A stretch of DNA of 64,000 nt from Eucommia ulmoides. Taxonomy: Eukaryota; Streptophyta; Magnoliopsida; Garryales; Eucommiaceae. Positions 1-10,515 of the stretch are shown here, piece after piece. Both the position numbers and the translations under genes were made by a program. The notes under the pieces were generated by a model that worked only from the letters and a program-made list of their open reading frames with translations, was not told the origin of the DNA and ran no database searches. How positions within the stretch are numbered: position 1 is the first letter of the stretch; each line of letters begins with the position of its first letter. The stretch is taken from positions 19,424,803 through 19,488,802 of the forward strand of contig CM028339.1 of NCBI GenBank assembly GCA_016647705.1, in the 5' to 3' direction.

Positions 1-255
1 TGGTACCCTGAGAAAATGGACCAAAGAAGTCGATACCCCACTAGGCAAAAGGCCTTGGGCTAGTCATCAGCACTAGCTTGGTTGGTGGGGCGTGGGGGTG
101 CACGGCGAACCGCTGGTAATTATCACATTTCTTCATGAATTCCCCTACATCTTCAAGCATCTTGGGCCAATAGTATCCATGCATGAGCAGCTTCCAAGCA
201 TACGACCTTCCCCCTAAGTGGTTTTTGTAAATGCCTTCGTAAACTTCCATCATAA
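1..255 (-). mobile_element. Integrase zinc-binding and core start (Tat-type, fossil)
   Basis: The minus-strand translation has the H2C2-type integrase zinc-binding module: an EGIYKNHLGG stretch, then HGYYWPKM and KKCDNYQRF. It is followed by a WGIDFFGPF-like start of the catalytic core at the window edge. The rest of the integrase lies outside the window. Confidence 0.75.
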
Positions 256-359
256 CATAGTTGGCCTCTTCAGGTCAGAGACACTTGGAGTATAGACTCG
301 AGAAAGACTTGCGATATAGAAAACCGTTAATGAGAGCATAACGTGTAGCTTGGTATCGA

Positions 360-1000
360 CTTTACCTTGCCTTAGCCCATTCCATAGGCAACGTTCTGTC
401 TATGAGATAGCTCGTGATTAGATCAATCCAAGTCGGGTAGGAGCTGAAGACGTAAATAGTAGCAACCTCGTCTGAGGAGGCGATGCTCGGCTTGGTGAGG
501 TATTCCATGGGAACAACTATCTTAAGTGTACATTCCGCGATCGAGGCCAGGTTAGCTAATGCATAGGTATGCCTATTTTCTTCTCGGGGTATCTGCTTGA
601 CTAGCACTTTCTCGAAATTTTTTACTAGGGTCTTCACCCTCTCCATATAGGCTATCATGCTTAGGTCTTTGGCCAGGTATTCATCATTAACTTGATTAAC
701 CACAAGCTAGAAGTCACTCAATACTTGGAGAGTCTTCACGTTAAATTCCCGAGCTAATCTCAACCCGACCAGGAGAGCTTTGTATTCTGCTTTATTGTTT
801 ATAGCTCAGAATCCAAGCCAAAGGGCATACTCAATTTTTTATTTGTCAGGGGCGACGAGAACTATCCCATCCCCTGAACCACTCTGGTTTGAGGATCCAT
901 CTATAAAGAGTTTCCATGAATCGAGACCTAGGTTGGTAAGTTCGGCTCCCGCTTTCCCGATCTAGCTGGTTGATAGAAAAGTCTCCTCAGTTTCTTCTTG
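360..1000 (-). mobile_element. RNase H region of the Tat-type element (fossil)
   Basis: The minus-strand translation contains VVNQVNDEYLAKD followed by KVLVKQIPREENRHTYALA. This matches the C-terminal half of the plant gypsy RNase H, where the usual text is QIPREEN..ADALA. It lies between the RT and integrase modules, as expected for Tat elements, which carry an extra RNase H domain. Confidence 0.7.
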
Positions 1001-1099
1001 ATCGGTGGTGACCTTTTCATTTGGGAAGGTTAACTTGGCTATGAAATCAGCTAGAATCTATCCCTTTATTGTCATTCTGGGATGAAACTCGATGTGGAA

Positions 1100-2330
1100 T
1101 TAGCCCAGTTTGAGGCTATACTTCATCAATCGCCCAGAAACATCAGGCGAGTGGAGAATTTGCCTTAACGGCTGGTCGGTCAACATGGCTATGGTGTGAG
1201 CCTGGAAGTTCTGTTTGAGTTTTCTCAATATAATCGGCAAGGCATAGGCCAACTTCTCAATCTTTGCATACCTCGTCTCGGCATCGGTGAGGACTTGACT
1301 CATGTAGTAGATCGGGCTTTGAGCATCAGCCTCTTCTTTGACCAGGGTGACACTTACCACTGTGGTGGAGGCAACTATGTACAGGAGCAGGTCCTCACCT
1401 CTTTTTGGCGTGATAAGCAAAGAAGCTAAAGAGAGGTACTTCTTCAACTCTTGAAATGCGATATCACACTCTTTGGTCCATTCGAATGCCTTATTTCTCT
1501 GGAGAATTTTAAAAAAATGGTAGGCACTTCTCGAAAGACCGGGAGATGAATTGGTTCAGGGTGGCTAACTGGCCTATCAGCATTTGAACCTCTTTCTTAT
1601 TGCGCGGGAGGCCATACCAAGCACTACACTGATCTGGTTGGGGTTGGCATTAATGCCGCTTTGCGAGACCATGAAGCCAAGAAACTTTCAAGAGGACACC
1701 CCGAAGTTGCATTTTCTTGGGTTCAGCTTCGTACGGTGAGCTCGGAGTTTGTGAAAAATAGGCCTAGAGGTGGCCAAGGTAATCCTTGGCTTGGCTTCTC
1801 TTGATGAGTATGTCATCGATGTACACCTCTATCATCTCCCCGATCTCTTACTTGAACATTTTATTCACAAGTCGTTGGCAGGTCGCCCCGGCATTGCAGA
1901 GGCCAAAGGGCATGATCTTGTAGTAGTATCTATCTGTAATAAACGAGGTCTTACTCTTATTCAGAGGGTACATGGGGATCTGGTTGTAGCTAGCATAGGC
2001 ATCCAGGAAGCTCAACTACTCGTACCCAGTCGTGGCATCGATCACGATGTCAATCCTTGGTAGGGAGAAGAATTAATTCGGGTAGGCCTTATTAAGATCC
2101 TTGAAATCTACGCAAAGTTGCAATTTGTTGTCGGCCTTAGAAGCTAGGAAAACGTTGGCCAACCAATTCAAGAATTTAACCTCTTCCATGACATCCGATC
2201 TAATGAGCTTATTCATCTCCTCCCAGGATAACAGAAGTGTGGTGCACGTTGGCATAGAGTCGGTACATAGCCACACTAGGATCAATCCAGGGAAGCTCAT
2301 TATAGGACTAGTCAAAGATGTCATAATTCT
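1100..2330 (-). mobile_element. Reverse transcriptase and tether of the Tat-type element (fossil)
   Basis: The 2073-2324 end reads LQLCVDFKDLNKAYPN, the conserved N-terminal RT block of plant gypsy elements. A YIDD active-site box is visible on the minus strand near 1801-1830. The 1100-1447 part reads like the RT-linked RNase H (YMSQVLTDAETRYAKIEKLAYAL). It is degenerate. Confidence 0.75.
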
Positions 2331-2689
2331 TTCTCAACAGCTTAGTAAGCTCGGCCTACTGTCCTGGGCTGAGCCGAGCTCCTAACCTTACTGTTTTTTA
2401 GGTGATGGTAGGGTGAATAGAGACTTCGAGTAAATCTTCATGGGGTCGGGGACCAGGCTTCTCATCTAGGGATCATCAATCGGGACGGGCTCGCTGCCCC
2501 TGGTGAGGACCATGAGCTTGGGAGAAGATCGACGAGGCTCCCGAAGCTCGGGCTCGAGCAGTAATTTCTATTTCTTTTCCATCGCCCTTCTTGCATAAGC
2601 TCAAGCAGCCTCTTAATCCCCTTGGACCTCACCCACCTTGGAGCTGGTGGGGAACTTCATTTTTTGGTAATAAGGAAAACAAACGACTT

Positions 2690-3100
2690 TTAGGGTAGCC
2701 ACGGTGGGCCGACCCATGTTTGCGCTGTATAGAGACGGCCTATCCACGATGAGAAATTTTGACCAAACAGTGGTTGTCCTAGGCCTAGATCCAACCATGA
2801 CAGGCAGCGAGACTTACCTGACGGAGTTGATATTGTCTCCTCCAAAACCAACGAGAGGATACTTTGCAGGCTAAACAACATTGGAATCCATGCCCATTCT
2901 ATTGAAAGCCCATTTGAAGATAATATCGGCTGAGCTGCCGCCATTGACCAGAATCCTTGCTATCTTGTAGTGATTAATCAGGGAAAAAATGAACAGGGCA
3001 TCATCGTGCGGGACGTGCACCCTTTTCAGGTTAACTTCGCTGAAGGAGATGATGTTGTGTGAGGCAGCATCTGCTGCGCTAACCTCATACACGTCCTACT
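2690..3100 (-). mobile_element. Aspartic protease region of the Tat-type element (fossil)
   Basis: The minus strand reads VPHDDALFI, then ILVNGGSSADIIF. This corresponds to the aspartic protease active-site neighbourhood of Tat/Retand polyproteins, where the typical text is VDGGSSADIL. It lies just upstream of RT in the element's own direction. Confidence 0.65.
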
Positions 3101-3415
3101 CGGCCTTTCTTTTGCCTTTCCATTCGTATCTTTTTCGAGAGAAAGATGTTTCACCACCAAGACCCATCCCTCCTTAGATGATGTTAATCTCTCCATGCAC
3201 CCTAAGGTCGGTGTCATCCCTGAAGTTATCATCGTGGGGTAGAGGTTGGCTATTGTTATTTTGGCGTCATTGACCCCGATATTCATCCCGACAGTCATTC
3301 TCCCCGACCCAACCTTCGTTTGCTCGGTGGACGTAATTCACGAGGTAACCTTGTCTGATGAGGGCCTCTATTTATTCTTTCAGCTGGAAACAATCCTCAA
3401 TGGCGTGGCTGCGAT

Positions 3416-4758
3416 TGGTAGCGCGTGAATATGCCACTACTTATACTCGCAAATATACGAGGTCAAAGTTTTAGAATAGTAAATTTTTTAAGATCGGGTA
3501 TCATGTCCACAGGGAAAGTGTGAATAATTGAGTACTGCAATTTACGTAGTCTCATATTATCCTGACGATTCAATTTAATATTTAAATTAAACTAATTAAA
3601 ATTACTCCTAAGGATTAATTCTAATTACACTAATTAACTAGGGATCGATTTCATTCACTTTGTACGTATTTGACTTCGTTTAGTTATCAATAACGGTTAT
3701 TATTACATCCAACAATCTCGGTATCTATAACTCACTCACTCCCTCTTCCGATTGAAAAACGAGTGAATACATGACTTCGCGTTGACACCGAAGTCCCTCT
3801 CGAATGCCTTTCCGAACACATAGCCACGTGAGTCTTGACCGAACCTGATGGATTACACACTCTCCAACTCTCTCCCGGGTTATTGGATCGTCGCTTTGTG
3901 TTTAACCCTAATCCGAATTCGGGGTTACCTCTTCCAAGTGTCAAACCTCGTATTCTCAGTTTATCATAACAAGCATAATAAATGTGAAATAACTGTAAAC
4001 ACAATTGGAATTGGATAACAAACCATTAAAATTAACTTATATTCAACCAAAAAGATATTTACATGAATTACATTTAACCATAGCTAAAATCTACTTAATC
4101 TAACATGATCTTGGCCGTTACAATATTAAACCAAGAGGAGATCATCATCATCGATAATAAACAATAAGTACAAAGATGGAAACAAGGAAAGAAGAGTCAA
4201 ATCTTAAAGTGGAGTGGTCCACTTTCGCCAAAGAACGATCCTCCCGAGCTTTCTCTTCTCCATTGATGATCTTCTTCGTTATTGGCCAAGGATCACTTCC
4301 TAAGCTAATCTATTCTACTCCGAAATTATCTAAGGTGCAAGGGGTCTCCAAGCATCTCTTTAAATTGGGTGAGAAAGGGTTTTTATGTAAAGGTTTGGAA
4401 AATATCTCAGAAAATATCTCTGTGCAGAAGATTTCTGCCTAGGCAGAAGTTAAGTTGGTTAACTTTCTGCCACTCCTCCGCCTAGGCCGAGGAGTTGCTC
4501 CAAAGTTTCTGCCTCTTCTCTGCCTAGGCCAAGGGACTTTTGCCTCTTCTCGGCCTAGGCCGAGGATCTGCAATTTTGAAATCTTGTTTCTTCATCATTT
4601 TTTCACTATTTTCCCACCGTTTTCGCTTGTTTGTCTCTTGTTTGCGTCCCTACACCTGAATTACATAAAAACAAACTAAAAAGCAGATTAAATATAACTA
4701 AAACACTCAAAAACTATCAAATCCGGTTTAGAAATAGATAAATATTTTACACCTATCA
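3416..4758 (-). repeat. 3' LTR of the 6.57-kb element
   Basis: This 1343-bp copy starts TGGTAGCGCGTGAATATGCC and ends ACACCTATCA. It is preceded on the minus strand by the purine-rich tract of TTTGGGGGTATT (plus strand 4759-4772). Palindromic GCCTAGGC motifs cluster at 4430-4570. Confidence 0.85.
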
Positions 4759-5365
4759 AATACCCCCAAACTCAGAATTTTGCTAGTTCTCGAGCAAAAC
4801 ACTAACGCCAAACTACACAAACTAACTAAAAATGAAAAACTTGGAACACAAAAGAAGTAAATGCATGTAAGTATAAAGTTTGATCGAAAGGACCAATTTG
4901 TTCCTCCCTCAATATCCCTAAATCTGATCAAGTTCGGGAAATAACCCACACCAAGTGGTGTTCTAGAATTTCAACAATTAATATCAATAAAAACCATTCT
5001 AGATCCATTGAATGTGTGTGTGTAAGAACTCAAATGCATAATTATGCACATACTGGATTGGATTATTCAATTGTTAAGTTCATAACGTATACTGTTTAAG
5101 GATTCAGGAAAGCCATACGCTTGATTGGGGTCTACTATCCACTAATGTAGGCTTGGAAATTCACAAAGATCAATAGGGCTTGGTTTGGTTTTGGAGAACG
5201 ACCACGGGTATCACTGAAATTGAAATAGATACCCGAGGTAAAATCACTTGTCTCTATCCTCTCTCATAACCCCACACTTTTAGAGTACAATTCTGAATAA
5301 GAAATGAAGATCGTGTGTGTTCACTTGTTAAAAGGAAAGAAAATGAAAACACTATTCACATAGTG

Positions 5366-5366
<1 letters not shown>

Positions 5367-5406
<40 letters not shown>
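5367..5406. repeat. T40 homopolymer and adjacent short tandem repeats
   Basis: Forty T residues in a row lie inside the interior of the 6.57-kb element. They are followed at about 5440-5580 by roughly three degenerate copies of a TTTTAGGAGTGTGCAAAAAG unit. Confidence 0.85.
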
Positions 5407-5410
<4 letters not shown>

Positions 5411-6408
5411 CATTCCTAAATTAATTCGCATAATATCCGTTTTAGGAGTGTGCAAAAAGAAGTTAGAGAAACACACCTCCAAACTTATTCGAATTTATAA
5501 AATTTTAGGAATATGCAAAAAGAAGTGGTAGAATCACACCCCCAACTTATTTTAGGAGCGTGTGAAAAGAAATACTAAAGTGACAAGTGAATATACTAAT
5601 ACCGAGTCAATAAAAATTCATCCAAAACCCCACCTCTCACTTGATTTTACTCAATTGGAAAATTAGGCTTAGCGATATTGGTTTAAGAAACATTTAAATG
5701 AAAAGAGTAATTAAACGTTTTTAGAATTGATTACGTTATCGGCTTTGACAGGGAAAATAATGGATGAAATTTTTCAGGTTAGCTACAACGGTTCAAGTGA
5801 AAAAATGACAGCCTAAATCACGTCTCCGGAATTACCTTACCTAGGATTTCGCCTCAAGTTTCCCCCAAATCAAGTTCTAGATTCCTCATTTTTGTCATAA
5901 ACTTCATATTGAATAATCGGTGTCTAATTACTCAGATTATTATACATTGAGTCCGAATGTTGTGCGATTTTAGGATCGAGATAATTTTTACCCAATCGAT
6001 ATGTTAAGCACACAAAACACACATAGAAGGCATTACCCTTGACCTCAATATGCAATTAGGCGATAATTCTCATCATCGAGACTTGGCCCAAATAAACTCA
6101 ATAACTAAACATGCAAATACAACTTCATACATACACAATTCTAAACTAAATCTAATACTAACATACATACTAATCTAAAAACTACACATGGAAAAACAAG
6201 GATTAAACTAAACTGGAAATTAAAATCTAAAACAGTAATTAAAACAATAAAATACATACATAAATATAATTTTGTACATCAAATTTTTTTGCATTTTGTT
6301 AAAAAAATAATAGTTCATCCTTCTTTTACAAAAACACAAAAATGGATGAACACCTACTATACTAACATCCATTCCATCCCATCTAGGCCTGAACATGGCA
6401 GTATTTAA

Positions 6409-7326
6409 CTATAAATCAGCAAACCTAATAACATATAGCATTCTTTTGGAAAAAATTGAGTTTAAACACATACATAAGGAATAAGACATAGAAGTCTTAT
6501 CCTCTACTGCCACCTGACGAGGAGACATCACCATCATCTCATTGGAAATGAGCGTATGGTTTCTGTAGCAGATATGGTGGCACATATGGCATCGGAGGGT
6601 AATCGCGCATCTCAATGCCGAGGCCTTCGCAAAGCATCCGTTGGACTTTATCTTGCTGCCTCAAATATTGGTCTAGGAAAGAACCGATCTCGTATTGGTT
6701 TTGGCGGATGTTCCGAAGCTTAATGTATACCCTCTCCTGGGGTTTTCATTGCAGGCTTCGAAAGGTCCCTCCGCTTCGTTGGTTGGCTCTTCCCCTTCGT
6801 CAGGCTCGGGCTCGGCTGCCTTTTGTGCCCCAGTCTTCCACAAACTATTTATCCTTGATAGATTTACTGGAACTATAGGGTGGCAAAGGTTTTCCTCGGA
6901 TACAGTCACTCCAGCTTGTCAAAAAATGTTGGTAAAAAATGACTGAAACGGGAGCCCACCCTTCACCGAATTTGCAGCATGCATGATCGATGAATAAATC
7001 AAGAATCCAACGTTGATTTCTACTCCGGTTTGAATTTTGTATATCAAAATGGTCCTGTCCTTTGAGACGTCAGAGAGATATGACGTCAGGAGGAGGCTTC
7101 CACAGATGAAGTGGTGCCAGATTTTTGGGATTGGATCTAAGTATTTGACCGGAAATGTAGCGACATTCGGTCCTTGGTGCTTCCACTGGACTTCGCCGGA
7201 TGTGATCGTGTTAATGATCCTCTGCATATTTGGTTCTTGGCTTCCAGTAGACCTTGGTGCCACCAGTTTCCTAACAATCACAATCACAAAAACCAATACA
7301 ACCTCATCATATATGAACAATTGCAA
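6409..7326 (-). mobile_element. Gag-like 'putative plant transposon protein' stretch (fossil)
   Basis: The minus-strand translation includes KIWHHFICGSLLLTSYLSDVSKDRTILIY, followed by INVGFLIYSSI and GGLPFQSF. This spacing (KWW-like start, SHLSDVTKDRA-like core, then SI and GL.FPSLI) is what I know from the 'putative plant transposon protein' family found in non-autonomous gypsy-related elements. An acidic stretch (EPEPDEGEEP) and a Gln-rich tail lie downstream on the minus strand (6909-6480). The frame is broken in places. Confidence 0.6.
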
Positions 7327-7334
7327 AACATAAA

Positions 7335-8539
7335 CTCCCCCGAATCACATTATCAAGAACACATTTATCTCAAAACACACACACCCATTTGCAATTTTCA
7401 ACCAAATTTCACAAATTTGACATACTATCTTGCTTCGTACACTTAACCAATCCATTTAAACATGTTTATCACCAAGAATCAAACTAAAATCCCAAAGAAA
7501 TTTGAAATCGCGAAAATAGGGTTTAAGGGGTTTAGGGCAAAACTTCAAAATCAAATGATTTTTTACACAATCATGCAAACCAACCAATAATTTCAACAAC
7601 TAGATAAAATGTAAGGTAAAAGAAACTTACTTGTTGAGAAATTACGGTCAAATCGAAGAGAAATGAAGAAATTGCACCGTTCACACAAAAACCCTAAAAT
7701 TTTGGAAATAGGGGTGGAAATCTGATTCTTGGAGGATGATTTGTAGTGGAAATCACAATTTTGGGCAATGGAAGGATGATTAAAAGCTATTGGAATAGTT
7801 TGGGAGGTAGGATTTAGAGAGAATGTGGAGCTTTTGAGAGAGAAGTGTTCGTAGTTTCCAAAAATAGGCGAAGCAGGTGTTTTAACTGCAGAAGCTTCAC
7901 CGCCTAGGCGGTGGGCCGTTTTTCTGAAAAACATCAATCTCGTATTTTGACCGCTTAGGCGGTGGGCCTGCAGCTCTTTTTTCATGTTTTTCTCAAATTT
8001 TCAAAATACGGCTCCACTCCATGCGTTCCCACTTTGCTTGTTCAATGTGTTTGAATGCAAAACACTTCCCCGAGCGTCCACACTCCTAAATTAACATCTG
8101 AACACTTTCCAAAACCATTCCAGCTTTCAAAAAGAATAAATAATGACTTAATTACTAGCAAAAATCGGGTAATTTGATACCCTGAGTTTCAATTCAAAAA
8201 AAATATTGCGCTTGTTTTACCTTCCCCAGCTGGACTTTCGTGTTTCTAAGCATTTTTCACCAAAATTTCCCATAGACAAGGAATTAGGGCGCAAATGCTC
8301 AGTCGGATCAAGATCACGAATTGAAGTCGGCTTCTCCTCTCTATCCTTATCATTTTCAATATAAACTCGATCTCGGGATTGAGAATTAAGAATTCCAATC
8401 TTCTTTATTATTTCTCGCACGGCTTGATCACACTAACACAATAAAACAAAAATAAAAATTAAAAATAAAATAAAATAAAATAAATGTCAGGATTAACATT
8501 CAACCACTTAGTCACAATATCAACTTAAAATTCACACAA
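7335..8539 (-). other. Leader of the 6.57-kb element, no recognisable gene
   Basis: This lies between the gag-like stretch and the PBS. It contains two copies of a CCGCCTAGGCGG-type palindrome (about 7899-7912 and 7950-7963). The minus-strand open stretch at 7593-7985 has no motif I recognise and looks like leader sequence. Confidence 0.5.
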
Positions 8540-8557
8540 TCCCCAGCAACGGCGCCA
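8540..8557 (-). other. Primer-binding site, tRNA-Asp type
   Basis: The minus strand reads TGGCGCCGTTGCTGGGGA. It matches the complement of the plant tRNA-Asp 3' end with one difference (T in place of C). It lies 6 bp from the LTR start at 8564, in the expected place and orientation. Confidence 0.85.
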
Positions 8558-8563
8558 AAACCT

Positions 8564-9980
8564 TGGTAGCGCGTGAATATGCCGCTACCTACACTCGTAA
8601 GTATATGAGGTCAAAATTTTAGAATAGTGGATCGTTTAAGATCGAGTATCGTGTCCACAGGGAAAGTGTGAATAATTGGGTACCATAATTTACGTAGTCT
8701 CATATTATCCTGACAATTCAATTTAATATTTAAATTAAACTAATTAAAATAACTCCTAAGGATTAATTCTAATTACACTAATTAACTAGGGATTAATTTC
8801 ATTCACTTAGTACCTATTTGGCTTAGTTTAGTTATCAATAACGGTTATTATCACATCCAACAATCTAGGTATCTATAACTCACTCGCTCCCTCTTCCGAG
8901 TGAAAAACGAGCGAATACATGACTTCGCGTTGACGCCGAAGTCCCCCTCGAACGCCTTTCCGAACACATAGCCACGTGAGTCTTGACCCAACCTCATGGA
9001 TTGTACACTCTCCAACTCTCTCCCAGGTTATTGGATCGTCGCGTTGTGTTTAACCCTAGTCTGAATCCAAGGTTACCTCTTTCGAGTGTCAAACTCGTGT
9101 CTTCGGTTTATTGTAACAAACATAATAAACGTGAAATACCGGTAAACACAATTGGAATTGGATGACAAACCATTAAAATTAACTTATATTCAGCCAAAAA
9201 GATATTTACATGAATTACATCTAACCGTAGCTAAAATCTACCTAATCTAACATGATCTTGGCCATTACAATATTAAACCAAGAGAAGATCATCATCATCA
9301 ATAATAAACATTAAGTATAAAGATGGAAACAAGGAAAGAAGAGTCAAATCTTAAAGTGGAGTGGTCTACTTTTGCCAAAGAACGATGCTCCCGAGCTTCT
9401 TCTTCTCCATTGATGATCTTCTTCTTCTTCTTTATTGGCTGAGGATAACTTCCTAAGATAATCTATTCTACTCCTTAATTATCTAAGGTGCAAGGGGTCT
9501 CCAAGCATCTCTTTAAATTGGGTGAGAAAGGGTTTTTATGTAAAGGTTTGGAAAATATCTCAAAAAATATCTCTGTGCAGAGGATTTCTGCCTAGGCGAA
9601 GGAATATCTACCTAGGCGGAAGTTAGGTCAGTTAACTTTCTGCCGCTCCTCCGCCTAGGCGGTAGAATTTCCACCTAGGCCGAGGAGTTACTCCAAAGTT
9701 TCTGCCTCTTCTCCGTCTAGGCGGTGGAATTTCTGCCTAGGCCGTGGGACTTCTGCCTCTTCTCGGCCTAGGTCGAGGAATTTTTGCCTAGGCTGAGGTT
9801 CTACAATTTTGAAACTTTGTTTCTTCATAATTTCTTCACCGTTTTCGCTTGTTTGTCTCTTGTTTGCGTCCCTACACCTGAATTACATAAAAACAAACTA
9901 AAAAGTAAATTAAATATAATTAAAACACTCAAAAACTACTAAATCCCGTTTAAAAGTAGATAGGTATTTTACACCTATTA
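8564..9980 (-). repeat. 5' LTR of the 6.57-kb element
   Basis: This 1417-bp copy is collinear with 3416-4758. It is longer mainly because it holds extra GCCTAGGC-containing segments at about 9588-9790. It ends ACACCTATTA, followed by GCAAT. Confidence 0.85.
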
Positions 9981-9985
9981 GCAAT

Positions 9986-10499
9986 CTCTGTGGAAGTCAT
10001 AGTACTTATCAGCCGACCAGCGCAAAGATTTTCCCCTTAGGGGCGGGGCAGGTGGGAAGATTCCCTTCCTAGAATTTTTGATTACTCGATTATCGAACTC
10101 CTGTGGGCAGTCTCTCTCCCCCGCAATCTGAAAATCTGATCCTCCTTACGTTGGGACCAGAGACAAGCGGGAGAGGAGAATGTAGAAGTAGTCTTAGAAC
10201 TTGCAGAGCTGGTGTTCCACATTGACGAGCTTGGAGGCGTCATCGATCTTGGAAGCCTGGCCTGAGGCCAAAACTAACGGGTTGGCTTGTTCCTTAATAT
10301 TGATATTTTCATCCTCAGCAAGAGTGCGGCCAACTGCCCTGGTATTTGGCCTTGGAGATTGGGACATGTCTTTAATGGGATCTCTATTCACCACGGGGTT
10401 CGAGTTCGTCGGTCACAGAGAATAACCAAACCTTGTGTTCATCAAACCTTAGCAAAACAGGTAGCTGATGACTTAGAGAAGGCTATTCGTGTATTTTCC
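9986..10499 (-). mobile_element. Leader/gag-side remnant of the Tat-type element
   Basis: This segment resumes the outer element directly after the nested insertion and its 5-bp target copy. It ends at the primer-binding region. A minus-strand open stretch at 10194-10394 is in the position of the gag start but carries no motif that I recognise. Confidence 0.5.
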
Positions 10500-10515
10500 A
10501 CAGACAGCGCCAAAC
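10500..10515 (-). other. Primer-binding site region
   Basis: Next to the LTR the minus strand reads TTTGGCGCTGTCTGTGG. This is the TGGCGC-type PBS common in plant Tat/gypsy elements. It fixes the LTR border at 10516 and the minus-strand direction. Confidence 0.65.

Larger units (their letters stand above)
3416..9980 (-). mobile_element. 6.57-kb pol-less LTR retrotransposon nested in the Tat element (fossil)
   Basis: Two LTRs (3416-4758 and 8564-9980) flank a 3.8-kb interior. Element ends are TGGTAGCGCG and ACCTATCA/ACCTATTA. The flanks GCGAT (3411-3415) and GCAAT (9981-9985) look like an aged 5-bp target duplication. A tRNA-Asp-type PBS beside the right LTR shows minus-strand polarity. The interior has one gag-like stretch and no protease, RT or integrase, so the element is non-autonomous. 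The LTRs are similar but differ by many substitutions and indels, which suggests an old insertion. It has the large LTRs and gag-like gene typical of non-autonomous plant gypsy relatives. Confidence 0.85.

Noticed and set aside
7593-7985. 130-codon minus-strand frame
   Set aside because: It lies in the leader between PBS and gag-like gene, has no recognised motif and a composition like untranslated DNA.
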